Source: Mesorhizobium sp. WSM3862
Lineage (GTDB): Bacteria > Pseudomonadota > Alphaproteobacteria > Rhizobiales > Rhizobiaceae
Direction of reading: 5' to 3'
NCBI RefSeq assembly: GCF_002294985.1
Contig: NZ_NSGE01000011.1
Span: forward strand, 105,915-169,914
Length of the DNA stretch: 64,000 nucleotides
The notes beneath the pieces were generated by a model. That model was not told the origin of the DNA. It did not search any database and saw only the letters and a list, made by a program, of their open reading frames with translations. Position 1 is the first letter of the stretch; every line of letters starts with the position of its first letter. Of the stretch, positions 50,994-61,100 are shown one piece after another. The position numbers and the translations under genes are program-made.

Positions 50994-51584
50994 ATGCTTA
51001 GGTCGAGTTTTAGTAAAATTGTCGTTGTCTCTGTGCTGCTGGCGCTTTCGGCCTGCGCGACGGCGCCCAGCCACATCAACAATGTCTGCGCCGTCTTCGA
51101 CCAGAATGACGGCTGGTTCGACAACTGGCAGTCCGCCGCCGAGCGCACCGAACAAAAATACGGCATTCCCGTTCCGGTGCTGATGGCGACGGTGCGCAAG
51201 GAATCCGGCTTCAAGAGCAACGCCCGGCCACCGCGCACCAAGCTGCTCGGCTTCATTCCCTGGAAACATGTCTCCACCGCCGCGGGCTATTCGCAGGCGC
51301 TGGACGGCACCTGGTCGCAATATCAGATGGAGACCGGCAACTGGGCAGCGCGCCGCAGCCGTTTCGCCGACGCCATCGACTTCGTCGGCTGGTATCATTC
51401 CAAGACCGTCGACACTTTCGGCGTCGCCCGCAACGACACCTACAGTCTCTATCTCGCCTACTATCTCGGCTGGTCGGCCTACGGACGCGGCAATCGCGGC
51501 GATGCCGGCGTGCAGAACTACGCGCGCGCCACCGACCAAATGGCCCGCGACTACGCCGCCCAGTTGCGGCAATGTGGGAGCTGA
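50994..51584 (+). CDS. Small lytic transglycosylase (SLT)-like lipoprotein
   Basis: A 196-residue protein with lipobox LSAC (Cys21). The SLT-type active-site glutamate is in LMATVRKESGFKSNARP, followed by aromatic repeats (AAGYSQALDGTWSQYQMETG; YLGWSAYGRGNRGDAGVQNYA). It is probably an outer-membrane lytic transglycosylase with a minimal lysozyme-like domain. It is divergent from the MttB-like gene and converges on the oligopeptide transporter ATPase gene, so it is a single transcription unit. Confidence 0.83.
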   Translation: MLRSSFSKIVVVSVLLALSACATAPSHINNVCAVFDQNDGWFDNWQSAAERTEQKYGIPVPVLMATVRKESGFKSNARPPRTKLLGFIPWKHVSTAAGYSQALDGTWSQYQMETGNWAARRSRFADAIDFVGWYHSKTVDTFGVARNDTYSLYLAYYLGWSAYGRGNRGDAGVQNYARATDQMARDYAAQLRQCGS

Positions 51585-51604
51585 CCCCGGGACCGGGCGA
51601 AGTC

Positions 51605-53815
51605 TTAGTTCGGCTTCGGCCTCTTGCCCCTCGGGCGCTTGGGCGGGGTGCCGGCAAAGCCCGGCCCGGTGCCGTGCGGCGCGTCGTCCGGCACGCCTTC
51701 ATGTGCCGCATGCTCCTTGTCGAACTTGATGACCGGCTCCATCTTCGCCAAGACATCGTCCGACAGCCAGCACAGGCTCATATGGCCGTTGCCGAGATTC
51801 TTCACCGGCGGCACCGTCGTCTCGCACAGATTGTCCGGCACCAGCTTCTTGTAGCCGCAGCGCGTCTGGAAGGGGCAGCCGGTCGGCGGGTTCATCGCCG
51901 ATGGGATATCGCCTTCGAGCACGATGTGCTTCTTGACCACGCTGGTGTCGGCGATCGGGATCGCCGAGAGCAGCGCCTCGGTGTAGGGATGGTAGGGCGG
52001 CGAGAAGATCTGGTCCGTCGTCCCCTGCTCGACGATATAGCCGAGATACATGACGACGACACGGTCGGCGATGTAGCGCACCACGGACAGGTCGTGGCTG
52101 ATGAACAGCATCGTCGTCTTGTTCTTGCGCTGGATGTCCATCAAGAGCTCGGTCACCGCCGCCTGCACCGAGACGTCGAGCGCCGAGACCGGCTCGTCGG
52201 CCACCACCACCTTGGCGTCGCCAGCGAAGGCGCGGGCCACGCCGATGCGCTGCTTCTGGCCGCCTGAGAGCTGGCGCGGCTTGCGGGTCTCGAAGGCCCG
52301 CGGCAGCTTCACCAGGTCGAGCAGCTCCAGCATGCGCTTGCGCCGCTCGGCGACGGTCTTGCCGACATTGAACTTCTCCAGCGTGCGGATGATCTGCGAG
52401 CCGACCGTATGGCTGGGGTTCAGCGTGTCGAACGGGTTCTGGAAAACCATCTGGATCGACGACACTGTCTCGACATTGCGGCTCTCGATGCCGGTAGACT
52501 GGATCTCCTTGTTGCCCAGCGTCACGGTGCCCGAGCTTGCGGTCTCAAGCCCCAGAAGCACCTTGGCGAGCGTCGATTTCCCGCAGCCGGACTCGCCCAC
52601 GATCGCGACCGTTTCGGACTCGCGCGCGGTGAACGAAATCGTCTCGTTGGCCTTGACGACGCGGCCTTCGCTCGAGCCGAACACCTCGCTGCCGCCGACC
52701 TTGTAGTACTTCTTGAGATTGTCGATCTTGAGCACCGGCGCGCCGGGCTCGACCTTTTCGTTGACCTTCTTGGCGCCGGGCGGCAGCGCTTCCCAGTCGA
52801 TCTCGTTGAAGCGCACGCAGCGCGAAAAATGGCCCTCATGCCCCTCGACGGCAACCATCGGAATTTCGGCGGCATTGCAGACGCCCTCGACGAAATGGTG
52901 ACAGCGGGGTCCGAAATTGCATCCCTTCGGCCGCTCATGCGGCAGCGGCAATTGGCCGGGAATGGAGATCAGCGGCCGCGAATTCTTGTCGGCGCCGGGC
53001 AGCGGAATCGAGCGGAACAGCCCTTGCGTATAGGGGTGGCGCATCCGGTCGAACACGTCCTCGATCTTGCCGGTCTCGACGGCCTCGCCGGAATACATCA
53101 CCGTGATCTTGTCGCAGGTCTCGAGAATGAGGCCGAGATTGTGCGACACGAAGATCATCGAGGTGCCGAACTTCTGGCCCAGCCCCTTGACCAGTTCGAC
53201 GATGCCGGCCTCGACGGTGACGTCGAGCGCCGTCGTCGGCTCGTCGAGGAGCAGCAGCGCCGGTTTCGACAGCAGCGCCATGGCGATGACGATGCGCTGC
53301 TGCTGGCCGCCCGAAAGCTGGTGGGGATAGGAGCGCATCATGCGCTCCGGATCGGGCAGCTTGACCGCGCGCACCATCTCCAGTGCACGGTTATGGGCCT
53401 CTTCCTTCGAGACCTTGTCGTGGATCAGCGGCACTTCCATCAATTGCTGGCCGACCTTCATCGCCGGATTGAGGCTCGCCATCGGCTCCTGATAGATCAT
53501 GGCGATCTTGTTGCCGCGGATCGCCCGAAGCTCCTCGTCGGACATCTCGCCCATGTCCCTGCCCTGGAACTTGATGCGGCCGCCGACGATCTTTCCGATG
53601 TTTGAGAGGTCTCGCATGATGCCGAGCGACACGGTCGACTTGCCGCAGCCGGATTCGCCGACGATGCCCATCGCCTCGCCGGGCATGACCGTGCAGGAAA
53701 AGTCCATCACCGCCGGGATCTCGCCCTTGCGGGTGAAGAAGGAGATCGAGAGGTTCTCGATCTCGATGATCGGCCCATTGGTCGTCTTGGCTGGATCTCG
53801 AACTGCCTCGTTCAT
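51605..53815 (-). CDS. Oligopeptide-type ABC transporter, fused dual ATP-binding protein
   Basis: A 736-residue ATPase that combines DppD-like and DppF-like halves. Half 1 (about 17-285) has GESGCGKSTVSLG, LSGGQQQRIVIAMAL and LLLDEPTTALD; it is followed by a C-terminal oligopeptide motif (CNFGPRCHHFVEGVCNA) with cysteines that often bind an Fe-S cluster. Half 2 (about 355-640) has GESGCGKSTLAKVL, LSGGQKQRIGVARAF and VADEPVSALD, and a second CPFQTRCGYKKLVPDNLC. The tail is basic. ATG 53815 has GGAG six bases upstream. It is the last gene of the four-gene importer operon. Confidence 0.92.
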   Translation of the reverse strand: MNEAVRDPAKTTNGPIIEIENLSISFFTRKGEIPAVMDFSCTVMPGEAMGIVGESGCGKSTVSLGIMRDLSNIGKIVGGRIKFQGRDMGEMSDEELRAIRGNKIAMIYQEPMASLNPAMKVGQQLMEVPLIHDKVSKEEAHNRALEMVRAVKLPDPERMMRSYPHQLSGGQQQRIVIAMALLSKPALLLLDEPTTALDVTVEAGIVELVKGLGQKFGTSMIFVSHNLGLILETCDKITVMYSGEAVETGKIEDVFDRMRHPYTQGLFRSIPLPGADKNSRPLISIPGQLPLPHERPKGCNFGPRCHHFVEGVCNAAEIPMVAVEGHEGHFSRCVRFNEIDWEALPPGAKKVNEKVEPGAPVLKIDNLKKYYKVGGSEVFGSSEGRVVKANETISFTARESETVAIVGESGCGKSTLAKVLLGLETASSGTVTLGNKEIQSTGIESRNVETVSSIQMVFQNPFDTLNPSHTVGSQIIRTLEKFNVGKTVAERRKRMLELLDLVKLPRAFETRKPRQLSGGQKQRIGVARAFAGDAKVVVADEPVSALDVSVQAAVTELLMDIQRKNKTTMLFISHDLSVVRYIADRVVVMYLGYIVEQGTTDQIFSPPYHPYTEALLSAIPIADTSVVKKHIVLEGDIPSAMNPPTGCPFQTRCGYKKLVPDNLCETTVPPVKNLGNGHMSLCWLSDDVLAKMEPVIKFDKEHAAHEGVPDDAPHGTGPGFAGTPPKRPRGKRPKPN

Positions 53816-53865
53816 GGGTCGCTCCAATCCTTGCTTCCTGGAAGATGGGGCCCGAAGCCCCGCCA

Positions 53866-55023
53866 TCAATCCTTCATCGACTGTTCGCGCAGCGAATCCG
53901 CCAAAAGGTTCAGGCCCAGCACGAACGACATCAGCGCGATCGTCGGCGGCAGCGCCGGGTGGATGAAAGAGCGCAAGAGCCGGCTGGCATCCTTGATCGC
54001 GGTGCCCCAGTCGGGACTCTCCGGCGCCAGCCCCAGGCCGAAATAACCGAGCGTGCCGAGCAGGATCGTCGTATAGCCGATGCGCAGGCAGGCATCGACG
54101 ATCAGCGGTCCGCGTGCATTGGGCAGGATTTCCCACAGCATGATGTACCAGGGCGATTCACCGCGCGTCTGCGCCGCCGCCACGTAGTCGCGCGTCTTGA
54201 TATCCATGGTCAGCCCGCGCACGATGCGGAACACGCCGGGGCTGGAAGCGAACACCACCGCCACGAAAATGTTGAGCTGGTTGGGATCGATGTGGACGAT
54301 CCTCAGCGGATCCTTGTCGAAGACGAGGCCCGTATAGATCCAGCCCCCGATGACGAGCGTCAGGCCGAGCAGGATATAGAGCCGGTCCGGCCGGTTCTTG
54401 TAGCGGGTCCAGAACAGCACGCAAAAGAAGATGATCGGGAACAGGAAGAACAGCCCCGCCAGGGCGTACGGGATAGGCGTATCCATGATGCCTGGCGTCA
54501 CCAGCAGGTAGAACAAAAGGATCACCGGGAAGGCCAGCACCAGATTGGCGAGGAAGGACAGCACCGTGTCGATCTTGCCGCCGTAGTAACCGGCCGGCAG
54601 GCCGAGCGTGATGCCGACCATCAGCGCAAAACCGGTCGCCGCCGGCGCGATGATCAGCACGATCTGGCTGCCATAGACCATGCGCGAGAACACGTCGCGG
54701 GCGAGCTTGTCGCCGCCGAAATAGTAGACGAGCTTCGATGTCGGCTCGATCGCGCCGGGCAGCGTATCCTTCATGATCGACACCTGCGCCAGCGGATCGA
54801 AAGGCGAGATGGTCGAGGCGAAGATCGCCGTGAACAGCCAGAACAGGCAGATGCCGACGCCGGCAATGCCGACGCCGCTGTCAAAGAGCTGGCCGTAGAG
54901 CCCGAGCTTCTTCTTGTAGGTAAAGCTAACGCCCATCACCAGGACAAGCGCGACCCATACCGGCCAGAAGCGCCAAAGCACGCCGAGCACGACATCGAAG
55001 GCACCGATATATTCGATCTGCAT
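53866..55023 (-). CDS. Oligopeptide-type ABC transporter permease (DppC/OppC-like)
   Basis: A 385-residue inner-membrane permease. An OppC-type N-terminal cytoplasmic/first-helix region precedes the BPD_transp_1 domain, with the EAA loop around TRDYVAAAQTRGESPWYIMLWEILPNARGPL. An insertion of about 90 residues with three hydrophobic stretches (LLFYLLVTPGIM; LAGLFFLFPIIFFCVLFW; ILLGLTLVIGGWIYTGLVF) sits inside the permease domain and makes it longer than a typical DppC (about 300). It pairs with the DppB-like gene 12 bp upstream. Confidence 0.9.
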   Translation of the reverse strand: MQIEYIGAFDVVLGVLWRFWPVWVALVLVMGVSFTYKKKLGLYGQLFDSGVGIAGVGICLFWLFTAIFASTISPFDPLAQVSIMKDTLPGAIEPTSKLVYYFGGDKLARDVFSRMVYGSQIVLIIAPAATGFALMVGITLGLPAGYYGGKIDTVLSFLANLVLAFPVILLFYLLVTPGIMDTPIPYALAGLFFLFPIIFFCVLFWTRYKNRPDRLYILLGLTLVIGGWIYTGLVFDKDPLRIVHIDPNQLNIFVAVVFASSPGVFRIVRGLTMDIKTRDYVAAAQTRGESPWYIMLWEILPNARGPLIVDACLRIGYTTILLGTLGYFGLGLAPESPDWGTAIKDASRLLRSFIHPALPPTIALMSFVLGLNLLADSLREQSMKD

Positions 55024-55035
55024 CCGCCCTGCCCC

Positions 55036-56070
55036 CTATTGAACTCTGATGCGCGGATTGAGAAACGCGTAGCCGACATCCGAGATGAGTTGGGTGATCA
55101 GCACGATGAACACCGAGACCAGCGAGCAGCCGAGCAGAAGGTCGATGTCGTTGTTGCCGGCGGCCTCGACCAGCGTGTAGCCGAAACCCTGGTAGCGGAA
55201 CATCACCTCGACGATGACGACGCCGGTGAGCAGCCACGGGAACTGCAGCATGATGACGGTGAAAGGCGCGATCAGCGCGTTGCGTAGCGCATGCTTGATC
55301 ACCACACTGCCGAAGGAGAGGCCCTTGAGGCGGGCCGTGCGGATATACTGCTGCGTCATTACCTCGACCATCGAGGCCCGTGTCATGCGTGCGATATAGC
55401 CGGTGCCGTAGATCGCCAGCGTGATCACCGGCAGGGTGAAATTGTAGAAGGTGATGCCCTGGCTGGCGGATGCTGCCGAGCCGTTCAGCCAGCCCAACCA
55501 CGAGGCGAAGATGACGGTGAAGATGACGCCCGACACATATTCGGGCGTCGCCGTCGAGGCGATCGAGGCCACCGACAGGGTCCGGTCCGTTCGCGAGCCT
55601 TCGCGCATGCCGGCAAGGATGCCGATGAGCAGCGAGATCGGCACCATCACCGCCAGCACCCAGAACATCAATATGCCGGTGGCGCCAAGTGCCGGAAACA
55701 GCTTGGCCGCGACCGTCGTCTTGAACTTGGTCGAACAGCCGAAATCGCCCTGCAGCACGCCGGAGAATTTCGGCTCGACCGGGTCGTTGCAGAAGGAGAA
55801 GCGCTGCGTCACCTTGCCGGTGGCAGGATCGGTGATCGGCTGCTTGGGCAGGACGCCCAGCCATTGGCCGTAGCGCGCAAAGAAGTTCTGCCGGTAGCCG
55901 TGATTGACCAGCCAGCTTTCGAGTTGTTCGGCCGACGTGTGCATCTCGGTCTGGCTGATCGCCAGCTTCTTCAAGTTGGGCTCGAGATTGACGAGAAAGA
56001 AGACGACCAGCGTCAGGCATAGCATCGTGAGCAGAATCGTGCCGATGCGTCTGGCAATGAATGAGAACAT
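55036..56070 (-). CDS. Oligopeptide-type ABC transporter permease (DppB/OppB-like)
   Basis: A 344-residue inner-membrane permease with the DppB start MFSFIARRIGTILLTMLCLTLVVFFLVNL, a long periplasmic loop (about 35-135) and the EAA loop RTARLKGLSFGSVVIKHALRNALIAPFTV. ATG 56070 follows GGGGAG and is preferred over an in-frame start 75 nt upstream. It is separated from the binding-protein gene by 149 bp with a terminator-like hairpin, so the permeases may be expressed less than the binding protein. Confidence 0.9.
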   Translation of the reverse strand: MFSFIARRIGTILLTMLCLTLVVFFLVNLEPNLKKLAISQTEMHTSAEQLESWLVNHGYRQNFFARYGQWLGVLPKQPITDPATGKVTQRFSFCNDPVEPKFSGVLQGDFGCSTKFKTTVAAKLFPALGATGILMFWVLAVMVPISLLIGILAGMREGSRTDRTLSVASIASTATPEYVSGVIFTVIFASWLGWLNGSAASASQGITFYNFTLPVITLAIYGTGYIARMTRASMVEVMTQQYIRTARLKGLSFGSVVIKHALRNALIAPFTVIMLQFPWLLTGVVIVEVMFRYQGFGYTLVEAAGNNDIDLLLGCSLVSVFIVLITQLISDVGYAFLNPRIRVQ

Positions 56071-56183
56071 GCGCGCTCCCCTGCCGGCCGGGTTGGGATC
56101 AGATAGGTTCAACCCTGTGTCGGATACCTTGTGAGGCTCCGCCACCGTTGCACAATACGCAACGGCGACGAAGCTGCAAATAA

Positions 56184-56201
56184 GAGGGGCTGACGCCCCT
56201 C
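56184..56201 (-). terminator. Intra-operon hairpin after the binding-protein gene
   Basis: GAGGGGC-GTCA-GCCCCTC read on the minus strand, followed by TTATTT, begins about 19 nt after the binding-protein stop. The permease genes downstream lie on the same strand, so it is more likely a partial terminator or mRNA 3'-end stabiliser than the end of the operon. Confidence 0.7.
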
Positions 56202-56219
56202 ATATTTCTCGCAAAAGGA

Positions 56220-57878
56220 TCACGCCTGTTCGAGCCAGACCTTGCCGAAGTCGTGCTCATAGGTCGGGTGCATCGAGTGGTTCTTCACCTCGGGCTTGAT
56301 GTTGATGTAGAGCTTGCGCCAGTAGGGCTGGATGATGATTCCGGAATCCTGCAGGGTCTGCTCGATGTCCTTCATCACAACCTTGCGCTTCTCCGCATCG
56401 GCGATGCCGAGCGCCTCGTTGACCTTCTTGTCGAAGTCGGGATTGGCGTAGGCCGTCTCGTTCCACGCTTCGCCGGAGCGATAGGCGATGGAGATGACCT
56501 GGATGCCCAGCGGGCGCATGTTCCAGTTGGTTTGCGAGAACGGATACTTCGTCCAGTCGTTCCAGAAGGTCGAGCTCGGCAGCACGGTGCGCTTCACCTT
56601 GATGCCCGCTTCGCGCAGCTGGGCCGCGATCGCGTCCGTGGTGTTCTTGTGATAGTCTTCGTCGTTGCTGATCAGTTCGTGCTCGAAATCGATCACGCCG
56701 GCTTCCGTCAGCATCTGCTTGGCCTTGGCGATGTCGCGCTTGACCTCGGGCAGCTTGACATATTCCGGATGGATCGGCGCGACATGGTGGTTTTCAGCCG
56801 GGGTGCCGGCATTGCCGTAGCCGAGCTGCAGCACCGTGGCGTTGTCGACCGCAAGCAACATCGCCTGACGAACCTTCTGGTTGTCATACGGCTTGTGGGT
56901 GATGTTGAAGCGCGACACCACGGTGGCGGCCGTGACGACCTCCGAAACCGGCGCGCCGACATCAGCGATGATCTTGATGTAGTCGGCGGTCGTTTCGTGG
57001 TTGGTCTGGACTTCGCCGGATTCGAAAGCCGAAACCGTCGCCGCCGGATCGGTGCCGTAATCGATGAACTCGACACCGTCGAGGAAAGCTTCGCCCTGCC
57101 ACCACTTGCCGGTCTCGCGGCGCTTGTAGACCACCTTCTGGCCGACATCGTAGGAGACAAGCTCGAACGGGCCGGTGCCGATCGGGCAATTCTTGAAGTT
57201 GGCGCCCTTCTCATCGAAGGTCTTGTGCACGACCAGTGCCGGGTAATCGCACATGTTCGGGATGATCGCGATGTCGGGCTTGCTCAGCTTGAGCTTGACC
57301 GTCATGTCGTCGACCTTGACCACGGAGCCTTCGCGCAGCTTCTTGGTGCCGTCGTCGACCAGGCTGCCGAGGCGGCCAGGCATCGAGTTGCCTTCCGCTG
57401 CCTTGTCGGCCCAGCGGGTGAAATTGTAGATCACGTCGTCGGCGGTGAACTTGTCGCCGTTATTCCATTCGACGCCTGGCCGCACATGCAGCGTGTATTC
57501 GGTGGCGTCGTCGTTGATATCCCAGCTTGCCAGCAGGTAAGGCGCGAAGGTGTACTCCTTCGTGTACTTCACCAGCGGCTCGAGCGCCTGGCGCTCGGCG
57601 TTCGCAATTTCCGACCAGTCGGCGGTCCGTGGATCCTTGGGATCCTTGATCGACATGGCGACCTTCAGCACGCCGCCCTTCTTGCCCTGCACGTCCTCGG
57701 CCTTGGCCGGCGTCGGCGCGGCGAGACCGAGCATGCCGTAAGCCATTGCCGTCGATGCACCGAAAACGCTGGCCAAAGCCAGGAATTCACGGCGGTCCAC
57801 CGTGCCCGACTTGGCCGCTTCGGCCATCGCCAGGATGTGGTCCGGAACGCGGTCACCGTTACTTTTGTAGATTGCCAT
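56220..57878 (-). CDS. Oligopeptide-type ABC transporter substrate-binding protein (SBP_bac_5), Tat-exported
   Basis: A 552-residue periplasmic binding protein of family 5. The N terminus carries a twin-arginine signal (D28-R-R-E-F-L-A, then a hydrophobic stretch to PAKA), so it is exported folded. Family signatures are YTLHVRPGVEWNNGDKFTADDVIYNF and CPIGTGPFELVSY. Peptides, opines or other amine-rich compounds are possible ligands. It is the first gene of the importer operon; the 269-bp gap to the TamB gene contains an A+T-rich stretch suitable for a promoter. Confidence 0.9.
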   Translation of the reverse strand: MAIYKSNGDRVPDHILAMAEAAKSGTVDRREFLALASVFGASTAMAYGMLGLAAPTPAKAEDVQGKKGGVLKVAMSIKDPKDPRTADWSEIANAERQALEPLVKYTKEYTFAPYLLASWDINDDATEYTLHVRPGVEWNNGDKFTADDVIYNFTRWADKAAEGNSMPGRLGSLVDDGTKKLREGSVVKVDDMTVKLKLSKPDIAIIPNMCDYPALVVHKTFDEKGANFKNCPIGTGPFELVSYDVGQKVVYKRRETGKWWQGEAFLDGVEFIDYGTDPAATVSAFESGEVQTNHETTADYIKIIADVGAPVSEVVTAATVVSRFNITHKPYDNQKVRQAMLLAVDNATVLQLGYGNAGTPAENHHVAPIHPEYVKLPEVKRDIAKAKQMLTEAGVIDFEHELISNDEDYHKNTTDAIAAQLREAGIKVKRTVLPSSTFWNDWTKYPFSQTNWNMRPLGIQVISIAYRSGEAWNETAYANPDFDKKVNEALGIADAEKRKVVMKDIEQTLQDSGIIIQPYWRKLYINIKPEVKNHSMHPTYEHDFGKVWLEQA

Positions 57879-58147
57879 GACTGACTCCCATTGTTGGCTT
57901 TCTGCCTTTTAACATTCCGCATCCAGACCGTGATGTCAAAAGCCGGTTTGGAATTGGAACATGGTGGGGAATGTGCAACTTTGGAATGGGGCCGGTTGGC
58001 GTGATAGCGACAGCCTTGACGCAAATTTGTTAGTCCACAGCACATTTCCAAAAATTAACAGGGCAATCAAATCAAGACATTGTCGGCGGACAGGGCCTCG
58101 CGCGCGCGCCAAAAGTCCGCTTCAGCCTGCCGGGGCGGGCAACACCG

Positions 58148-61100
58148 TCAATATTCGCGTTCGTAAAAGACGCCGCCCTTGGCTTCGCCCGCGTCGTTGG
58201 CCTCGCCGCGCAGCTTCACGCCCCTCCCGACATTGAGATCGATCGTCGCCTTGCCGGAGCCCGGTTTGTCGCCCTTCTGGATTGTCACATAGGTACGGTC
58301 GTTGAGGTACTTGCCGGCCGAAACCGCGGTGCCGCCCTTCTCGTCGGTCGTCACGTCGAGATCGTCGATGCCGATCGCGCTGCGTAGATTGTCGAGCAGC
58401 GAGGTCGTGCCGCCGGCGCCGGCCAATTGCGCGGCCGCGTCGGCAAGCTGGGCGATCTGCAGCGGCGAGAGATTGGACATCGAGCGGCCGAAGATCAGTT
58501 GCGCCAGCACCTCGTCCTCAGGCAGCGCCGGTGCGGAGGAGAAGTTGAACTTCGGGTTGGTCGCCTCGCCCGAAACGACGATGGTGACGGTGGCGCTGCT
58601 GGTCGTCGTGGTCGCGGTCAGGTTGAGGTAAGGCACAAGCGAACCCTGGAACCCGACCGTGCCCTCGGTGAAGGTCAGCCGCTTGGCAAGGATCGTCAGC
58701 CGGCCGCGTTGCAAGGTGAAGGTTCCGACGGCCTGCGGCGAGGATGCCGGGCCGGTCAGCTTCAGCGAGCCGCCTAGCTCGGCGTCGACGCCCCTGCCCT
58801 GGATGAAGATCTGATTCGGTGCGTTGACCGTCACGTCGAGGACAAGGCCGCTGCCGCTGCTGCCTCCGCTGCTGGATGTCGGCGGGTTCAGCGCCCTGTC
58901 CTGCGCGCGCACCGCGCGCGGCGGGTTCTTATGCTTCACATCCAACTCCGAGAGCGAACCGGGCAGCTTGTCCGGCACGGTGATGACCGTCCTCGCCAGA
59001 TTGATGGTGCCGGCGATCACCGGCGCCGACACGAGCGGGCCTTTAATGGTCAGGTCGCCGCCGAGATTGGCGGTCACCACCCTGCCGTCGGTGTAGCGGG
59101 CGTCGGTGAGTTTTATCGACAGGTCGGCCGGAAAACCTTGCGACGGCGTGATGCCGACGGTGCCGCTCGCCGAAAGGCTGCCGCGCGTCGACAACGTGCC
59201 CGTCAGGCGATTGATCCTGGCGACGCCGCCGCCGATCGAGACGTCGGCCCCGATGTCGTTGACCGCCAGCCCGGAGCGCGCGTCGATGAGACGGGCGCCC
59301 GACGTCGTGACTTTGCCGCTGATCACCGGCGCGGATACAGGACCGCGCACCTGCACGTCGACATTGGCGGTTCCGTTGAGCGCCAGGCCTTGCACGGCGA
59401 GTTTCGAGGCAAGGAAGGAAAACGGCACCTTGCCTTTGAAATCGAGCGCCAGGGTCGGCCCGCCTGCCGTCGTCACCGTGCCGCCGCCCTTGAGACCAAG
59501 GCCGGCGCCGTCGCTGATGTTGGCGTCGAAGGCAAGCTTGCTGCCGGCAAAGGTTCCCGACGAGGATACGTTCATGCCGCCGAGGCCTGCGCCCCGCGTC
59601 TGCGAAGTCTGCACGCCCGAGGCATCGACATCGAAGGCGACCGTCGGAGTGGCCGGCGCGCCGGAGACCTTGACCGTGCCGGAGATCGAGCCTGCCGCAT
59701 CGAGGCCAGGCGAGAAACTGTTTGCGAGCGAGACCGGCACCCGGGCCAGATTGGCGTTGATGTCGAGCGTCTGCGTGACCTTGCCCGTCACCGTCGCCGT
59801 GCCGCCGCCGAGATTGAGCACCAGCCGGTCGAGCGTCGTCGCGCCGTTGGCGATGGTCACGGTCGAGGCCTGCGCGATCGCCGCCTTGATGCCTTGCACC
59901 GTCGCTTGGCCCGACGCGAGCTCGACGGTCGTCGTGCCGTTCGCCACTTTCACCCGGCCGGCCGCTTTCGCCGGAATGTTCTTCACGGTGGCGCCGCCGG
60001 AAAAGGCGGTCCAGTCGCCATCGCGCTTCAGGTCGACATCGATGCCGGTAACGGCAGTGCCGCCGGAGGTCACGCTGTCGGCGCGGATCTTGCCGGAGAT
60101 GACAGGTGCTGCGAGGTAATTGGCGATCTGGGCGTCGACGGCGACTTTTTTGGCCGAGAGGTCGCCGCGCCTGATCGCTGCCGTGGTTGCCTTGACGGCG
60201 ACGTTCGGTGCGTTGCCGGCCTTCGAGAAGGCGATCGCGCCGCGGACGTCGCCTTCCGCCTTTTCTAGCGCAAGCGCCGCCAGCGGCCCTATGTCAGGAA
60301 GATCGAGCGACACGGTGCCCACCGGCACGAACGCTTGGTCAAGCGCGAGGTCGCCGGAGATCTTGTTCGGACCGAGCGACAGCAGAAGCCCGTTGATCGC
60401 GCTCTTGCCATTGGCGGTGGCAAGCACCGCATTGCCCTGCAGCGGCTGTCCGGCGACATTGCCGGTCAGTTGCACATCGGCCGCCGGATTGGCGGCATCC
60501 GCCTTGCCTGTCGCGGTGAGTTTCAATCCGGTGATCTCGCGCGCTGCCACGGACAGCCTGTCGCTGTTCACCGTCAGCGCAAGGTCGGGCGCCATAATCG
60601 GACCTTGCGCATTCAGGCCAAAAGCGATGGCGCCCTTGGCGTCTTTCGACAGCAGCGAAACGTCGCTCAACGCCCCCCTGATGTCGGCGGCAAGCTTGTT
60701 GTCGGCAAGGCTCGCCTGCCCGTCGGCGCTCAGTGCGCCCGAGTTGAGCTTCAAGCCGGAGACATTGACGTTGCCGTTGGCGTCGCGTTTCAGCGCGGCG
60801 CTCAATTTCGCGCTCTCGCCCAGCATGCCGCGCGCCGCCGCCGGCAAGGCGGAAGAAGCGACATTGGCGTTCACATTGAGGTCGACGGCGCCGTCGCGCA
60901 GCGACATGCGGCCGGCGACCTGGCTGTTGAGCGCATCGCTCTTGAGCGAGCCGCTGTTGACGGCAACGGCGTCGCTCGTCAAACGGCCGTTGACCTCGGC
61001 CGTGACCTTGCCGGCAACCAACGGCGCGATCATCGGATTGTCCAGGCCGATCCTGTCAATCGACACCGTCCCGGAGACCGGGCCTGCCCGCCCCTTGAGA

